Below, piece by piece: positions 36,457-44,268 of a stretch of DNA of 64,000 nucleotides. How positions within the stretch are numbered: position 1 is the first letter of the stretch; each line of letters opens with the position of its first letter. The position numbers were made by a program, and so were the translations under genes. The DNA lies in contig JAEVYY010000002.1 in NCBI GenBank assembly GCA_023392535.1, forward strand, positions 1 to 64,000. Reading direction: 5' to 3'. The stretch is from Bacillota bacterium. GTDB lineage: Bacteria > Bacillota > Clostridia > Lachnospirales > Lachnospiraceae. The notes below the pieces were generated by a model. That model was not told the origin of the DNA. It saw only the letters and a program-made list of their open reading frames with translations, and made no database searches.

Positions 36457-36495
36457 TTTGCACCAGTAAGGATTCTATAAAGGAGATACCGCAAA

Positions 36496-36762
36496 TTAAA
36501 CAATTTTCTGCATTGCTTTTATTGCCTGTTCTTTGTCTTTTTTATGCACAAAGATTTCATATTCATAGCACAAATTACTTGGTTGTCCGGCACTTCCTAA
36601 ATTGCCACGTAAAGTTCCTCTGCCAGTCCATTGTCCCATTTGATTCTTTACATGATAGCTATATTTTATTTTATGGTATTCAAATGCTTCTCTGATCCGA
36701 TTAAATTCGGTTAGATCAAATCCGATATAAATATTCACCCTGTTAAAAAATGTAATCATCAT
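36496..36762 (-). CDS. Small protein of unknown function, DUF2007-like in outline
   Basis: 88 residues, no signal peptide. The pattern of an N-terminal strand (VNIYIGFDL), a helix (EFNRIREAFEYHKI), a strand (YSYHVKN), a Gly-rich loop (WTGRGTLRGNLGSAGQ) and a final YEIFVHKKDKEQAIKAMQ recalls small ferredoxin-like DUF2007-type proteins, but the match is only by eye. AGAGGG lies upstream of the start. Its 3' end abuts the partial fifth repeat unit, so its transcript would run into the repeat array. Confidence 0.55.
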   Translation of the reverse strand: MMITFFNRVNIYIGFDLTEFNRIREAFEYHKIKYSYHVKNQMGQWTGRGTLRGNLGSAGQPSNLCYEYEIFVHKKDKEQAIKAMQKIV

Positions 36763-36904
36763 TCTACCCTCTTCTTCTCTATTTGTTTCATTTTATCATG
36801 TTCTGAATAAATTCTATCTTATATTAAATATATACCATTAATCAAGCTGTCATAAGCATTTTCTGCGTAATAGACGATATACATAATGAGGGTTAATATC
36901 GTAC

Positions 36905-36920
36905 AGTCTGGTATCAGACT
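36905..36920 (+). promoter_or_regulatory. Short inverted repeat in the leader of the 191-residue protein
   Basis: AGTCTG-GTAT-CAGACT, about 27 bp before the start codon and just before the AAAGGAG ribosome binding site. It may be an operator or a leader hairpin. Confidence 0.35.
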
Positions 36921-36946
36921 ATATCTCATAAAGGAGATCACGAGAC

Positions 36947-37522
36947 ATGCATTCTATTAAATCAGTAGATAATAGCTTATTACAAATGTTATTCAATATA
37001 AAAAACAAAAACGAGCCTAGAACTACTAGTTCTAGTAGTTCTAATAGTTCCTGCCGTATCCCGGAGCCTGACTTTTCCAGCTTTGATTGCTCTACCAAAA
37101 CAGATCCAGCTATGAGTGAAGAAGCATATAAAGAGGCCATTGTGAAACAAGCTAACGAAGATGTTGCAAATGGGGTCTGCGGAGGTGAATCTTCTGGGTA
37201 TCGAAGACTATTGAAAAGTTTTGTTTCTGTTGTATCCCCGGATAGAAGAGGGATTATTGCAAAATCATTCAAAAGTCTTAGGATCCCTGAGAAATCTAAT
37301 TATTTAGAAATCAAGGATTCCAATAATCATGTTATTGCACACTATTCCAAACATAATGGCTGGACAATGATAGGAACTGATATTGAGCTGTCACGAAGCC
37401 GTGATTTTTCTGCTATTTATATGAGTACATGGAGCGATGCCTATAAAGCCAATTTGGGAAAAGATAATTCTGGTAATAGCACTCCGATCATTTCAGGCAG
37501 TACATTTGATGTTTCTGGTTGA
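36947..37522 (+). CDS. Hypothetical protein with Ser-rich N-terminal segment
   Basis: 191 residues, no signal peptide or membrane helix. A short amphipathic start (SVDNSLLQMLFNI) precedes a Ser/Asn tract (about 25-36), a charged helix (MSEEAYKEAIVKQANEDVANG, about 77-97), and a beta-rich C-terminal half (YLEIKDSNNHVIAHYSKHNGWTMIGTD). I do not recognise a family. AAAGGAG precedes the ATG. It is tail-to-tail with the exporter permease with one base between stops, and no terminator separates them. The Ser tract is encoded by an 11-bp-arm inverted repeat (37019-37042). Confidence 0.6.
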   Translation: MHSIKSVDNSLLQMLFNIKNKNEPRTTSSSSSNSSCRIPEPDFSSFDCSTKTDPAMSEEAYKEAIVKQANEDVANGVCGGESSGYRRLLKSFVSVVSPDRRGIIAKSFKSLRIPEKSNYLEIKDSNNHVIAHYSKHNGWTMIGTDIELSRSRDFSAIYMSTWSDAYKANLGKDNSGNSTPIISGSTFDVSG

Positions 37523-37523
37523 T

Positions 37524-39854
37524 TTATAATTCATTGATTGTTTCTGTTACTGCCATTTTACGAATCCGTTTGGATGGGGCATAAACCGCAGCAACAGCGG
37601 AAAGTAAAACGAACGCAGTGATGAAACAGAGCATGGTTACCGGCAGGTGCCAGATAGTTCCAAGATATCGCGTTAACAGCTTGATATGCAGAAAACGACT
37701 GAATGGGATTCCAATTCCACAACCAACTGCAAGTCCAGACATTGCATAGGTAAGGGCTTCTGCGGCAATCATTCTGGTAAGCTGTCTGCCATCCATGCCA
37801 ACAGCCCGCATTGCTCCGTACTGTTTTGCTCGTGCTGATACACTCATTGATATACTGTTCATAATATAAAACATAGTTATCATGCCAATGATGACTAAAA
37901 ATCCATATGCGACACACTGAAAAGCTAAATAGGTCGTATTACTTTCTTTGTTATTTTCCCGAAAGTCCGTAAAAATCACATCTCGTGCCGTAAGATCACT
38001 AATCTGCTGTAATGTGCCATCGTTAGCCTCTTCGTCCAGTTTAATACCAAGCATCGTATAATTGTGTTCTCCAGTCAGCTGTTCAAAGGTTTCCTGGGAA
38101 CAGATCACTAGCAGCTCGCTGGGAAACAGGCTATCTGATATGGTACTATTTATTTCAAGCTCTTGCCCTGCAATTTGTATTGTATCTCCAATTTCCAGCG
38201 GATTATCTTTATTATAGACGGTAATAACCTTGTCGCTATCACCATAACTATCCAGCAAATCTCCTCGAACCACACTGTCTTTTGCGCTGTCCAACAGATA
38301 ATCGTCATAGGAGAGCAGATTAATTTCATCAATTCCCTCTCGTGAAGAGGCAACCGGAATATGAGCCTTGTAGGAAGCACCGAAAACTTGCTTTACACCA
38401 GGAATCTGAGTTATTTTGCTGCTCAAATCTTTCTCTATCACCAGTGCATTCGCATAACCGTTAAGGGAAACATCCGGCTGCCAAGAACGCATAGTAGGCA
38501 TCAATCCACGGGTAAAATCCAGTCCAATCGAGAAGCAAAGGAACAAAATAATACTAAGCGCAAAAGAAATTGTCATTAGAAGCCAATTTTTTCTGGACGC
38601 TATCGCATGATGAATGCCAAGTGTCCACTCAATTTTGCCCACACCTCTTTTTATTTCGTGCCACACGGAATGGGTCATGTTCGCATTACCCGAAACTGCA
38701 GCCACTGGGGAAACTTTTGAGGCGCGTTTTGCGGGAGACTGAGCTGCCAATAGTACCGTTATGAACCCAACCAACACGCCAGAAGCCAAGCCGATTGGAC
38801 TAAAAGCAAAGACTGGAGTGGTGATAAATTCACCACCAATTCCATAATGCAGCCACGCGCAAATGCTCCAGCTAATTACCGTTCCAACAACTAACCCAAT
38901 AGGTACAGCGATTTTGCACCAGTTTAGTGCTTCCAAACGTACAAATCGAATAATTTGCTGGCGGCTTGCCCCGATACACCGCATCATACCAAAGAATTTT
39001 GTCCGCTGTGTTACATTGCTGTTCAGGCTTCCGGAAATCATCAAAACCCCAGCTAGCAGTACTAAAACAAATAAGACTGCTGCAATGCCATAAATATTTT
39101 TCATCGCTTCCTGATTGCTTTGACCTGAAATCCCCATAACTGCCGTATTTTCGGAAATATTATCATCAGATAAATCGTACTTCTGCTTCAGTTCTTCGAT
39201 TGTTTTTGCAGCCTTAGCTGCGTCTTTAAATTGCACATAACAGGAAGGGTAAGACGAAATTCCATTTTCTTTCATAAGTTTATGAAAGGCATTTTGTGTC
39301 ATATATGAGGCAACCAGATAGGTCTGTCCCTGATAATAATTTTTATCATCTGAACCAAAACCGGATACTATAAATTCGCTATCTCCGACGGGAGTGTGTA
39401 AGGTTACATGTTCGCCAAGTTGTACATGCAAAGCAAGCTTCGCATTTTCACTTAGCATAATTTCATCATCTGCTTGCGGAAAAATTCCCTCTTCAAGGCC
39501 GTCTGTAAGCTTGGTCATGTAGGCTTCATCGGTACCATACAAGGCAGCTTTTCGCTCTCCAATATAATATGGTTGATCTGCATCCGAATTAAATACCGCC
39601 GTCCAGGCCAAGGCTGTAACATCGGAATTCTGGCTAATTTCTTTTGCAATCACCTCGGAAATATGGTCTAATTTGATGTGCCAGCTTCCGTGCTTTTCCA
39701 GCATAATTGAACTTTCTGTGCGAAGCAGCATGTCTGATACACTGAAAATCACGGTCACAAGCAGAACAGAAATAATGATACATAAAAGCGTCATTTGATT
39801 CTGCTTTCTGTGCAGCTTTGTTGATATCGGAATCAGGCTAAGATAGCTTTTCAT
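37524..39854 (-). CDS. ABC exporter permease with two FtsX domains (MacB/LolC superfamily)
   Basis: 776 residues: N-terminal helix (about 22-43), a MacB-type extracellular domain, three helices (about 255-375) forming the first FtsX domain, a fourth helix (about 425), a second extracellular domain, and a last three-helix FtsX domain (about 645-770). The first FtsX segment has MMRCIGASRQQIIRFVRLEA and the second AMRAVGMDGRQLTRMIAAEA. It pairs with the ATPase whose gene overlaps by 4 bp upstream. Likely role: export or removal of a peptide or lipid from the membrane, controlled by the two-component pair of the same operon. Confidence 0.88.
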   Translation of the reverse strand: MKSYLSLIPISTKLHRKQNQMTLLCIIISVLLVTVIFSVSDMLLRTESSIMLEKHGSWHIKLDHISEVIAKEISQNSDVTALAWTAVFNSDADQPYYIGERKAALYGTDEAYMTKLTDGLEEGIFPQADDEIMLSENAKLALHVQLGEHVTLHTPVGDSEFIVSGFGSDDKNYYQGQTYLVASYMTQNAFHKLMKENGISSYPSCYVQFKDAAKAAKTIEELKQKYDLSDDNISENTAVMGISGQSNQEAMKNIYGIAAVLFVLVLLAGVLMISGSLNSNVTQRTKFFGMMRCIGASRQQIIRFVRLEALNWCKIAVPIGLVVGTVISWSICAWLHYGIGGEFITTPVFAFSPIGLASGVLVGFITVLLAAQSPAKRASKVSPVAAVSGNANMTHSVWHEIKRGVGKIEWTLGIHHAIASRKNWLLMTISFALSIILFLCFSIGLDFTRGLMPTMRSWQPDVSLNGYANALVIEKDLSSKITQIPGVKQVFGASYKAHIPVASSREGIDEINLLSYDDYLLDSAKDSVVRGDLLDSYGDSDKVITVYNKDNPLEIGDTIQIAGQELEINSTISDSLFPSELLVICSQETFEQLTGEHNYTMLGIKLDEEANDGTLQQISDLTARDVIFTDFRENNKESNTTYLAFQCVAYGFLVIIGMITMFYIMNSISMSVSARAKQYGAMRAVGMDGRQLTRMIAAEALTYAMSGLAVGCGIGIPFSRFLHIKLLTRYLGTIWHLPVTMLCFITAFVLLSAVAAVYAPSKRIRKMAVTETINEL

Positions 39855-40534
39855 TCACTGCACCTCCCAAAATCGGTAAGAACTCCATCCGACACCTGTA
39901 GTACACGGTCGGCTGTCTGGGCAATACTTCGATTATGTGTAATCATGATGATTGTCTGTTCATATTTTTTAGATGCTTCTCTTAACAGTGCAATAACCTC
40001 ACTCGTGTTCTGCGTATCCAGATTTCCCGTCGGCTCGTCTGCGAGAATGAGGGACGGTCGTGTGATAAGTGCGCGCCCAATGGCCACTCTTTGCTGCTGC
40101 CCCCCGGATAGCTGGCTCGGTAGGTGGTTCCGACGTTCTTTCAAATTGAGTACAAAGAGAAGTTCTTCCAAATACTTTTTATTTGGCTTCTGATAATCCA
40201 ACAAGACTGGAAAAATAATATTCTGTTCCACCGTTAACTCTGGAATCAGGTTAAATGCCTGAAAGATAAAACCGATGTTCCGCCTGCGAAAAATCGTAAG
40301 TTGTCTTTCTTTCATAGAAAAAGTATCCTTGCCGTCAAGCAATACTTTGCCGGAAGTAGGCGTGTCCAACGCTCCCAACATATTCAGAAGCGTGCTTTTA
40401 CCGGAACCGGATTCACCAACAACTGCCACAAATTCTCCTTTCGGTACAGAAAAACTTACCTTCTTTAAGGCATGTACCGCTGTTTCTCCGCTGCCATAAG
40501 TTTTCGAAATTCCTTTGACTTCTAATAAGTTCAT
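39851..40534 (-). CDS. ABC exporter ATPase, MacB/LolD type
   Basis: 227 residues. Walker A GESGSGKST (about 37-45), Q loop FQAFNLIP, signature LSGGQQQRVAIGRAL (about 141-155), Walker B LILADEPTGNLD (about 160-171) and H-loop ITHN are intact. It energises the double-FtsX permease encoded immediately downstream (overlapping 4 bp) and lies 73 bp after a sensor kinase gene. The four-gene operon RR-HK-ATPase-permease resembles Firmicute peptide-antibiotic response modules. Confidence 0.93.
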   Translation of the reverse strand: MNLLEVKGISKTYGSGETAVHALKKVSFSVPKGEFVAVVGESGSGKSTLLNMLGALDTPTSGKVLLDGKDTFSMKERQLTIFRRRNIGFIFQAFNLIPELTVEQNIIFPVLLDYQKPNKKYLEELLFVLNLKERRNHLPSQLSGGQQQRVAIGRALITRPSLILADEPTGNLDTQNTSEVIALLREASKKYEQTIIMITHNRSIAQTADRVLQVSDGVLTDFGRCSE

Positions 40535-40606
40535 AGAATGAACACCTCTTTCTAATTGTATGATGACAGCATATCACGTCTATCTTACTGACAGATGACA
40601 CAAAGC

Positions 40607-41644
40607 CTACCATTTTGTAGGAATTAGAAAATTTATGGTAAAGGTTGATCCGATACCCAATTCACTGCTGACCTCGATCGTCCCGCTATGTGCTTCTATA
40701 ATAGTTTTTGCAAGAGATAGACCCAACCCGACCCCCCGTGTGTCCTTTGAAAAACGGCTGCGATAAAACCTTTTAAAAATATGATATAGATCCTCTGAAT
40801 GAATTCCACTGCCGTTATCTTTTATCAAAATTTGGACAACAGAGGCAAACTGATTCCACTCAATTTGTATGGAATCACCTTTTTTTGTGTGGTCAAAAGC
40901 GTTTTTTACAATATTGCTGATTGCTTCCATTAACCAGCTGCGGTCACAAAGCAAGGAAACCTTCTCATTCCCGGATAGAAGCAATTTTTTTTCTTCCCGT
41001 TTTGCCCGATAATAAAAATGACTTTCCATACTGTGCATCAATTCGGATACATTTTCTGTTTCTTTTTCGAATGCGATTGCTCCAGCATCCAATCTAGTAA
41101 TTTTCAAAAGATTTTGTACCAATGTTTCAATCCGGTCAAGCTCTTGTTCCGATAAGGAAGTAAATTCGTTCATTGCAGGCAAATCCTTTGTTTCCTCCTG
41201 TATGATACCGACATAGATATTGAGCGCAGCCAGTGGTGTCTTTAACTGGTGGGAAATATCGGATATCATATCTTTCATAAACATTTTTGCTTTTCTCTCC
41301 TTTTCAGCATGAGCATTCAAAATAGAGACCAGTGTATTTACTTCATGGAATAGTCTGTAAAATTCCCCCTCTTCTTCACACGAAAGTCGGGCATTTTTAT
41401 CTCCCGAAATGTATTCTCTGATTTTCGATATGGCGGTCTCCATGATTTTATTTTGTTCTTTGAAGTATCTGTAAATGACGGTCAATAGTAAAATACTCAT
41501 GCACAAAGAGCATAGCAAGATACTTAGTGCTGCCATTTTTATCTGTAAGCCTATAAGAGCCACTGAAAGCAGAGTAAATCCTGAGATGATCAGTAACATC
41601 CAGCAAAAGAGCCTTTTGTTTATTTTGTTTACCAATATTTTCAT
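40607..41644 (-). CDS. Sensor histidine kinase with a very short extracellular loop
   Basis: 345 residues from the ATG at 41644 (GAGGTGGG upstream); a TTG at 41656 would give a longer reading. Two closely spaced helices (about 11-33 and 37-58) leave almost no extracellular domain. A HAMP-like linker, HisKA domain with H132 in DISHQLKTPL and an HATPase domain (NIVKNAFDH, DNGSGI, GVGLGLSLAK) follow. The layout fits kinases that sense through the membrane or a partner transporter, and the exporter is in the same operon. Start overlaps nothing but lies close to the regulator stop. Confidence 0.9.
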   Translation of the reverse strand: MKILVNKINKRLFCWMLLIISGFTLLSVALIGLQIKMAALSILLCSLCMSILLLTVIYRYFKEQNKIMETAISKIREYISGDKNARLSCEEEGEFYRLFHEVNTLVSILNAHAEKERKAKMFMKDMISDISHQLKTPLAALNIYVGIIQEETKDLPAMNEFTSLSEQELDRIETLVQNLLKITRLDAGAIAFEKETENVSELMHSMESHFYYRAKREEKKLLLSGNEKVSLLCDRSWLMEAISNIVKNAFDHTKKGDSIQIEWNQFASVVQILIKDNGSGIHSEDLYHIFKRFYRSRFSKDTRGVGLGLSLAKTIIEAHSGTIEVSSELGIGSTFTINFLIPTKW

Positions 41645-41652
41645 ATCCCACC

Positions 41653-42339
41653 TCAATCAATCCGATTCCATTTATATCCCATACGTCGAACTGTTAAAAT
41701 TTTTTTAGGTTTGCCAGGATTATCTTCAACTTTTGTGCGAAGTCTGCGAATATATACAGTAAGAGTATTCCTATCAATATAGTTTTCGTCACAATCCCAC
41801 AGCTTGGTTAAAATCTGCTCTGGCGAAAGAACGATACCGGGATTTTCCATGAACAAACACAATAACTTATATTCACTTGCAGTCAGTTCAAGCAATTCTT
41901 TATTTTTATAGACCTCTCCTTTTAATAACTTTACTTTTATACCATTTGATTTTAATTCTGTATCTGCCTGATTAAAATTTTCACTTCTGCGGAGTAGCGC
42001 ATTTATCCTTGATAAAAATACTGCCAGTTTAAAAGGTTTTGTAATATAATCATCACCGCCAATATCAAGACCCATGATAATATTGGTTTCTTCATCGGCC
42101 GCAGTAAGAAACATAATTGGTACTTTGGAGGTTTCACGGATTTTTCTGCATAAATCATAACCGGAACCGTCAGGTAGCGACACATCAAGAATAACCAAGT
42201 CATACGTCCCTTTCACCCAGCGTTTTTGGGCTTCAAGCATAGTGCGGGCAAGTTCTATTTCATAGCCCTGTTTTTTCATTACAAAGGATAAACCATTAAT
42301 TAAACTCAAATCATCTTCTACAAAGAAAATTCGTTTCAT
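41653..42339 (-). CDS. OmpR-family response regulator
   Basis: 228 residues. Receiver domain with acidic pocket E8-D9-D10, phosphorylation site D52 in VILDVSLP and K102 in ITKPF. The C-terminal winged helix (about 130-226) ends with ILTVRRMGYKW. It leads the operon with its kinase and the FtsX-type ABC exporter, which it probably activates. The gene is divergent from the ABC-F ATPase across 181 bp. Confidence 0.93.
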   Translation of the reverse strand: MKRIFFVEDDLSLINGLSFVMKKQGYEIELARTMLEAQKRWVKGTYDLVILDVSLPDGSGYDLCRKIRETSKVPIMFLTAADEETNIIMGLDIGGDDYITKPFKLAVFLSRINALLRRSENFNQADTELKSNGIKVKLLKGEVYKNKELLELTASEYKLLCLFMENPGIVLSPEQILTKLWDCDENYIDRNTLTVYIRRLRTKVEDNPGKPKKILTVRRMGYKWNRID

Positions 42340-42422
42340 CTTTACACCTTCTTTTCATAATTCAAGATATTATTTTATACGTTCAAAGCAATTAATACAA
42401 TAGATAGGGTACAAGTAATGAA

Positions 42423-42451
42423 TTGTAATCATTAAAAGAAAATGCTATGAT
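42423..42451 (+). promoter_or_regulatory. Sigma-A type promoter of the ABC-F gene
   Basis: TTGTAA (42423-42428), 17-bp spacer, TATGAT (42446-42451). This predicts a transcript start near 42458, so the hairpin at 42464-42484 would lie at the extreme 5' end of the mRNA. Confidence 0.5.
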
Positions 42452-42463
42452 AGGATAGTTCTC

Positions 42464-42484
42464 AGAATGTGTGTCGCACATTCT
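42464..42484 (+). promoter_or_regulatory. Leader hairpin upstream of the ABC-F gene
   Basis: AGAATGTG (42464-42471) pairs perfectly with CACATTCT (42477-42484), loop TGTCG. It is 37 bp before the start codon. It may stabilise the mRNA 5' end or belong to an attenuation leader, which ABC-F resistance genes often have; no leader peptide is convincing here. Confidence 0.4.
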
Positions 42485-42520
42485 TTGCTATATCCATCAA
42501 TTAAAAGATTGGAGAATACC

Positions 42521-44251
42521 ATGATAAAAGTTGAAAACTTATCTTTCTCATTTCCAGAAAAAGATTTATATCATAAAATTTCATTTACCTTAGAAGACAA
42601 TCAGCATTGTGCTTTTATTGGGACCAGTGGTAGTGGAAAAAGTACATTACTTGATATGATAATGGATCCAGAAAAGTACCTGTATGATGGAAAAATTAAT
42701 AGCAGTTCCGATTGTACAATTGGATATGTGAGCCAATTCGCCACGCTGGATAATGCAAATGAATTAACTGTTTTTAAATATATTGGAGAGAAATTTATTC
42801 AGCTGCAAGAGGAATTAGCTTCCCTTTGTACGCAGATGGAAACATCCACGGATTTCGATTCCTTGCTGGAAAAATATCAACAAATCTTAGATTCCTATCA
42901 GGCAATTGGCGGGGATGATTTCGAAAGTAATATCCATCGAAAACTAAACCTTGCAAATCTTGGAAACCAGGAACAGCAGCTGGTTTCTAAATTAAGCAGC
43001 GGAGAATTCAAACTGATTCAAGTGATTAAAGAAATGCTAACAGCCCCTGATATCCTGCTAATGGATGAACCAGATGTATTTTTAGACTTTGAAAACTTGA
43101 ATTCACTCATGAATTTAATCAATTCCTATCAAGGAATACTATTAGTCGTTACACATAACAGATATCTGCTAAATCATTGCTTTAACAAAATTCTGCATTT
43201 AGAGAACAATGAATTGCAAGAATTTGATGGAACCTATATCGATTATAATGTTTCCTTACTTCAACGTAAGATTGAATTACAGGAATTAGCGGCTGCTGAT
43301 ACCGAAGAACTGGAACGGAACGAAATGATCATTGAAAACCTCAGAAATGCTGCTTCAAATCATCCGGAAGCTTCTCGTGGAAAATCTCTAAAAGCCAGAA
43401 TTAAATTTCGGGATCGATTAGAGGCGCGCAGGATAAAGGAGCCTTTTGTAACAATAAAACAACCGGAAATCTGCTTTGCATACTTTGATGTAGAAGAAAC
43501 GGTGGCACTAAAAGTGAAAGATTACAGTGTTGCATTTGAAGATACCCTCTTAGAACATATAGATTTTGAAATAAAGTCCACGGATAAAGTCGCTATTGTT
43601 GGTTCAAATGGCACCGGCAAGACGACTCTGCTTCGGGATATCTTCCATCATAATCATACTTCAATAGACCTTAATAAGACCTTTAAAACTGCATTTTTAT
43701 CACAACAACCAGGTGAAGTATTAAATGAATCTCATACCGTTAAGGAAGAACTCTTTGATGCCGGGTTCCAAACTTTGAAAGAGATTCAATCGCATCTTTC
43801 AAAATTCGGTCTGGAAGAAGAATTCATGTGTCGAAAAATAGGCTCTTTATCTGGTGGAGAGAAAAATATGCTACAATTAGCTAAAATTTCTACCATGAAA
43901 GTAAATCTTCTGCTTCTGGACGAGCCCACCAGTCATCTGGACACCTACTCGCAGATTGCATTGGAAAAAGCATTAAATGAGTATAAAGGTGCCGTCCTGA
44001 TGGTTTCTCATGACTTCTACTCTATTGTAAATTGTATGGATTATATTCTGCTGATTGAAGATAAGACTATTCGAAAAATGAGTATTCGATCTTTTAGAAA
44101 GATGATTTATGCAAATCATTTTGATAAGGAGTATCTAGAAATAGAACAGAAGAAAAAAGCAGTAGAAACAAAAATAGAACTAGCTCTGAAAGATAATGAT
44201 TTTACACGTGCGAAAGTATTATTTGAAGAAATGGAGGGCAATTATACCTAA
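42521..44251 (+). CDS. ABC-F family ATP-binding protein
   Basis: 576 residues from the ATG at 42521 (GGAGAATACC upstream). Two nucleotide-binding domains without membrane segments: Walker A GTSGSGKST and GSNGTGKTT, signatures LSSGE (weakened first one) and LSGGE, Walker B LLMDEPD and LLLDEPT, joined by a charged linker (about 250-320). ABC-F proteins act on the ribosome, either in translation-factor roles or in antibiotic resistance; which applies is not decidable by eye. An in-frame ATG at 42467 exists but overlaps the leader hairpin. Convergent with the hybrid-cluster protein gene. Confidence 0.85.
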   Translation: MIKVENLSFSFPEKDLYHKISFTLEDNQHCAFIGTSGSGKSTLLDMIMDPEKYLYDGKINSSSDCTIGYVSQFATLDNANELTVFKYIGEKFIQLQEELASLCTQMETSTDFDSLLEKYQQILDSYQAIGGDDFESNIHRKLNLANLGNQEQQLVSKLSSGEFKLIQVIKEMLTAPDILLMDEPDVFLDFENLNSLMNLINSYQGILLVVTHNRYLLNHCFNKILHLENNELQEFDGTYIDYNVSLLQRKIELQELAAADTEELERNEMIIENLRNAASNHPEASRGKSLKARIKFRDRLEARRIKEPFVTIKQPEICFAYFDVEETVALKVKDYSVAFEDTLLEHIDFEIKSTDKVAIVGSNGTGKTTLLRDIFHHNHTSIDLNKTFKTAFLSQQPGEVLNESHTVKEELFDAGFQTLKEIQSHLSKFGLEEEFMCRKIGSLSGGEKNMLQLAKISTMKVNLLLLDEPTSHLDTYSQIALEKALNEYKGAVLMVSHDFYSIVNCMDYILLIEDKTIRKMSIRSFRKMIYANHFDKEYLEIEQKKKAVETKIELALKDNDFTRAKVLFEEMEGNYT

Positions 44252-44261
44252 TGCCCTCCAT
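44231..44261. terminator. Bidirectional terminator overlapping the 3' end of the ABC-F gene
   Basis: ATGGAGGGCA (44231-44240) pairs with TGCCCTCCAT (44252-44261). The left arm encodes the last residues of the ABC-F protein. The TTTCG and AAAT flanks give modest U tracts on both strands between two converging genes. Confidence 0.6.
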
Positions 44262-44268
44262 TTCGTAC

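Larger units (their letters stand above)
35695..36490. repeat. Tandem array of four structured non-coding repeats plus a partial fifth
   Basis: Units begin at TTTGCACC at 35695, 35879, 36080, 36256 and 36457, giving lengths of 184, 201, 176 and 201 bp and a partial final copy of about 34 bp. Each has a long hairpin (GCCGC / TGGTAC / AGAGCAT arms) and most have outer arms pairing ATTCCG..CATAGTT with AACTATG..CGGAAT. A further GGTGCAAA/TTTGCACC hairpin lies at unit junctions. Reading frames across the units are not conserved, so it appears non-coding. There are no spacers as in CRISPR and no transposase. The gap between the GH43 gene and the 88-residue gene is otherwise empty. Confidence 0.9.

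Noticed and set aside
35695..36490. CRISPR array
   Set aside because: Units are 176-201 bp, contiguous and without unique spacers, and no cas gene is present.
35691..36695. Short open frames inside the repeat units
   Set aside because: Open frames occur over copies 1, 3 and the fifth partial unit but not over copies 2 and 4, and the proteins are low-complexity translations of the repeat. They are better explained as chance frames in a non-coding array.
37558..37917. 119-codon same-strand frame inside the exporter permease
   Set aside because: Out-of-frame shadow of the FtsX region, with no ribosome binding site and atypical Trp-rich composition.
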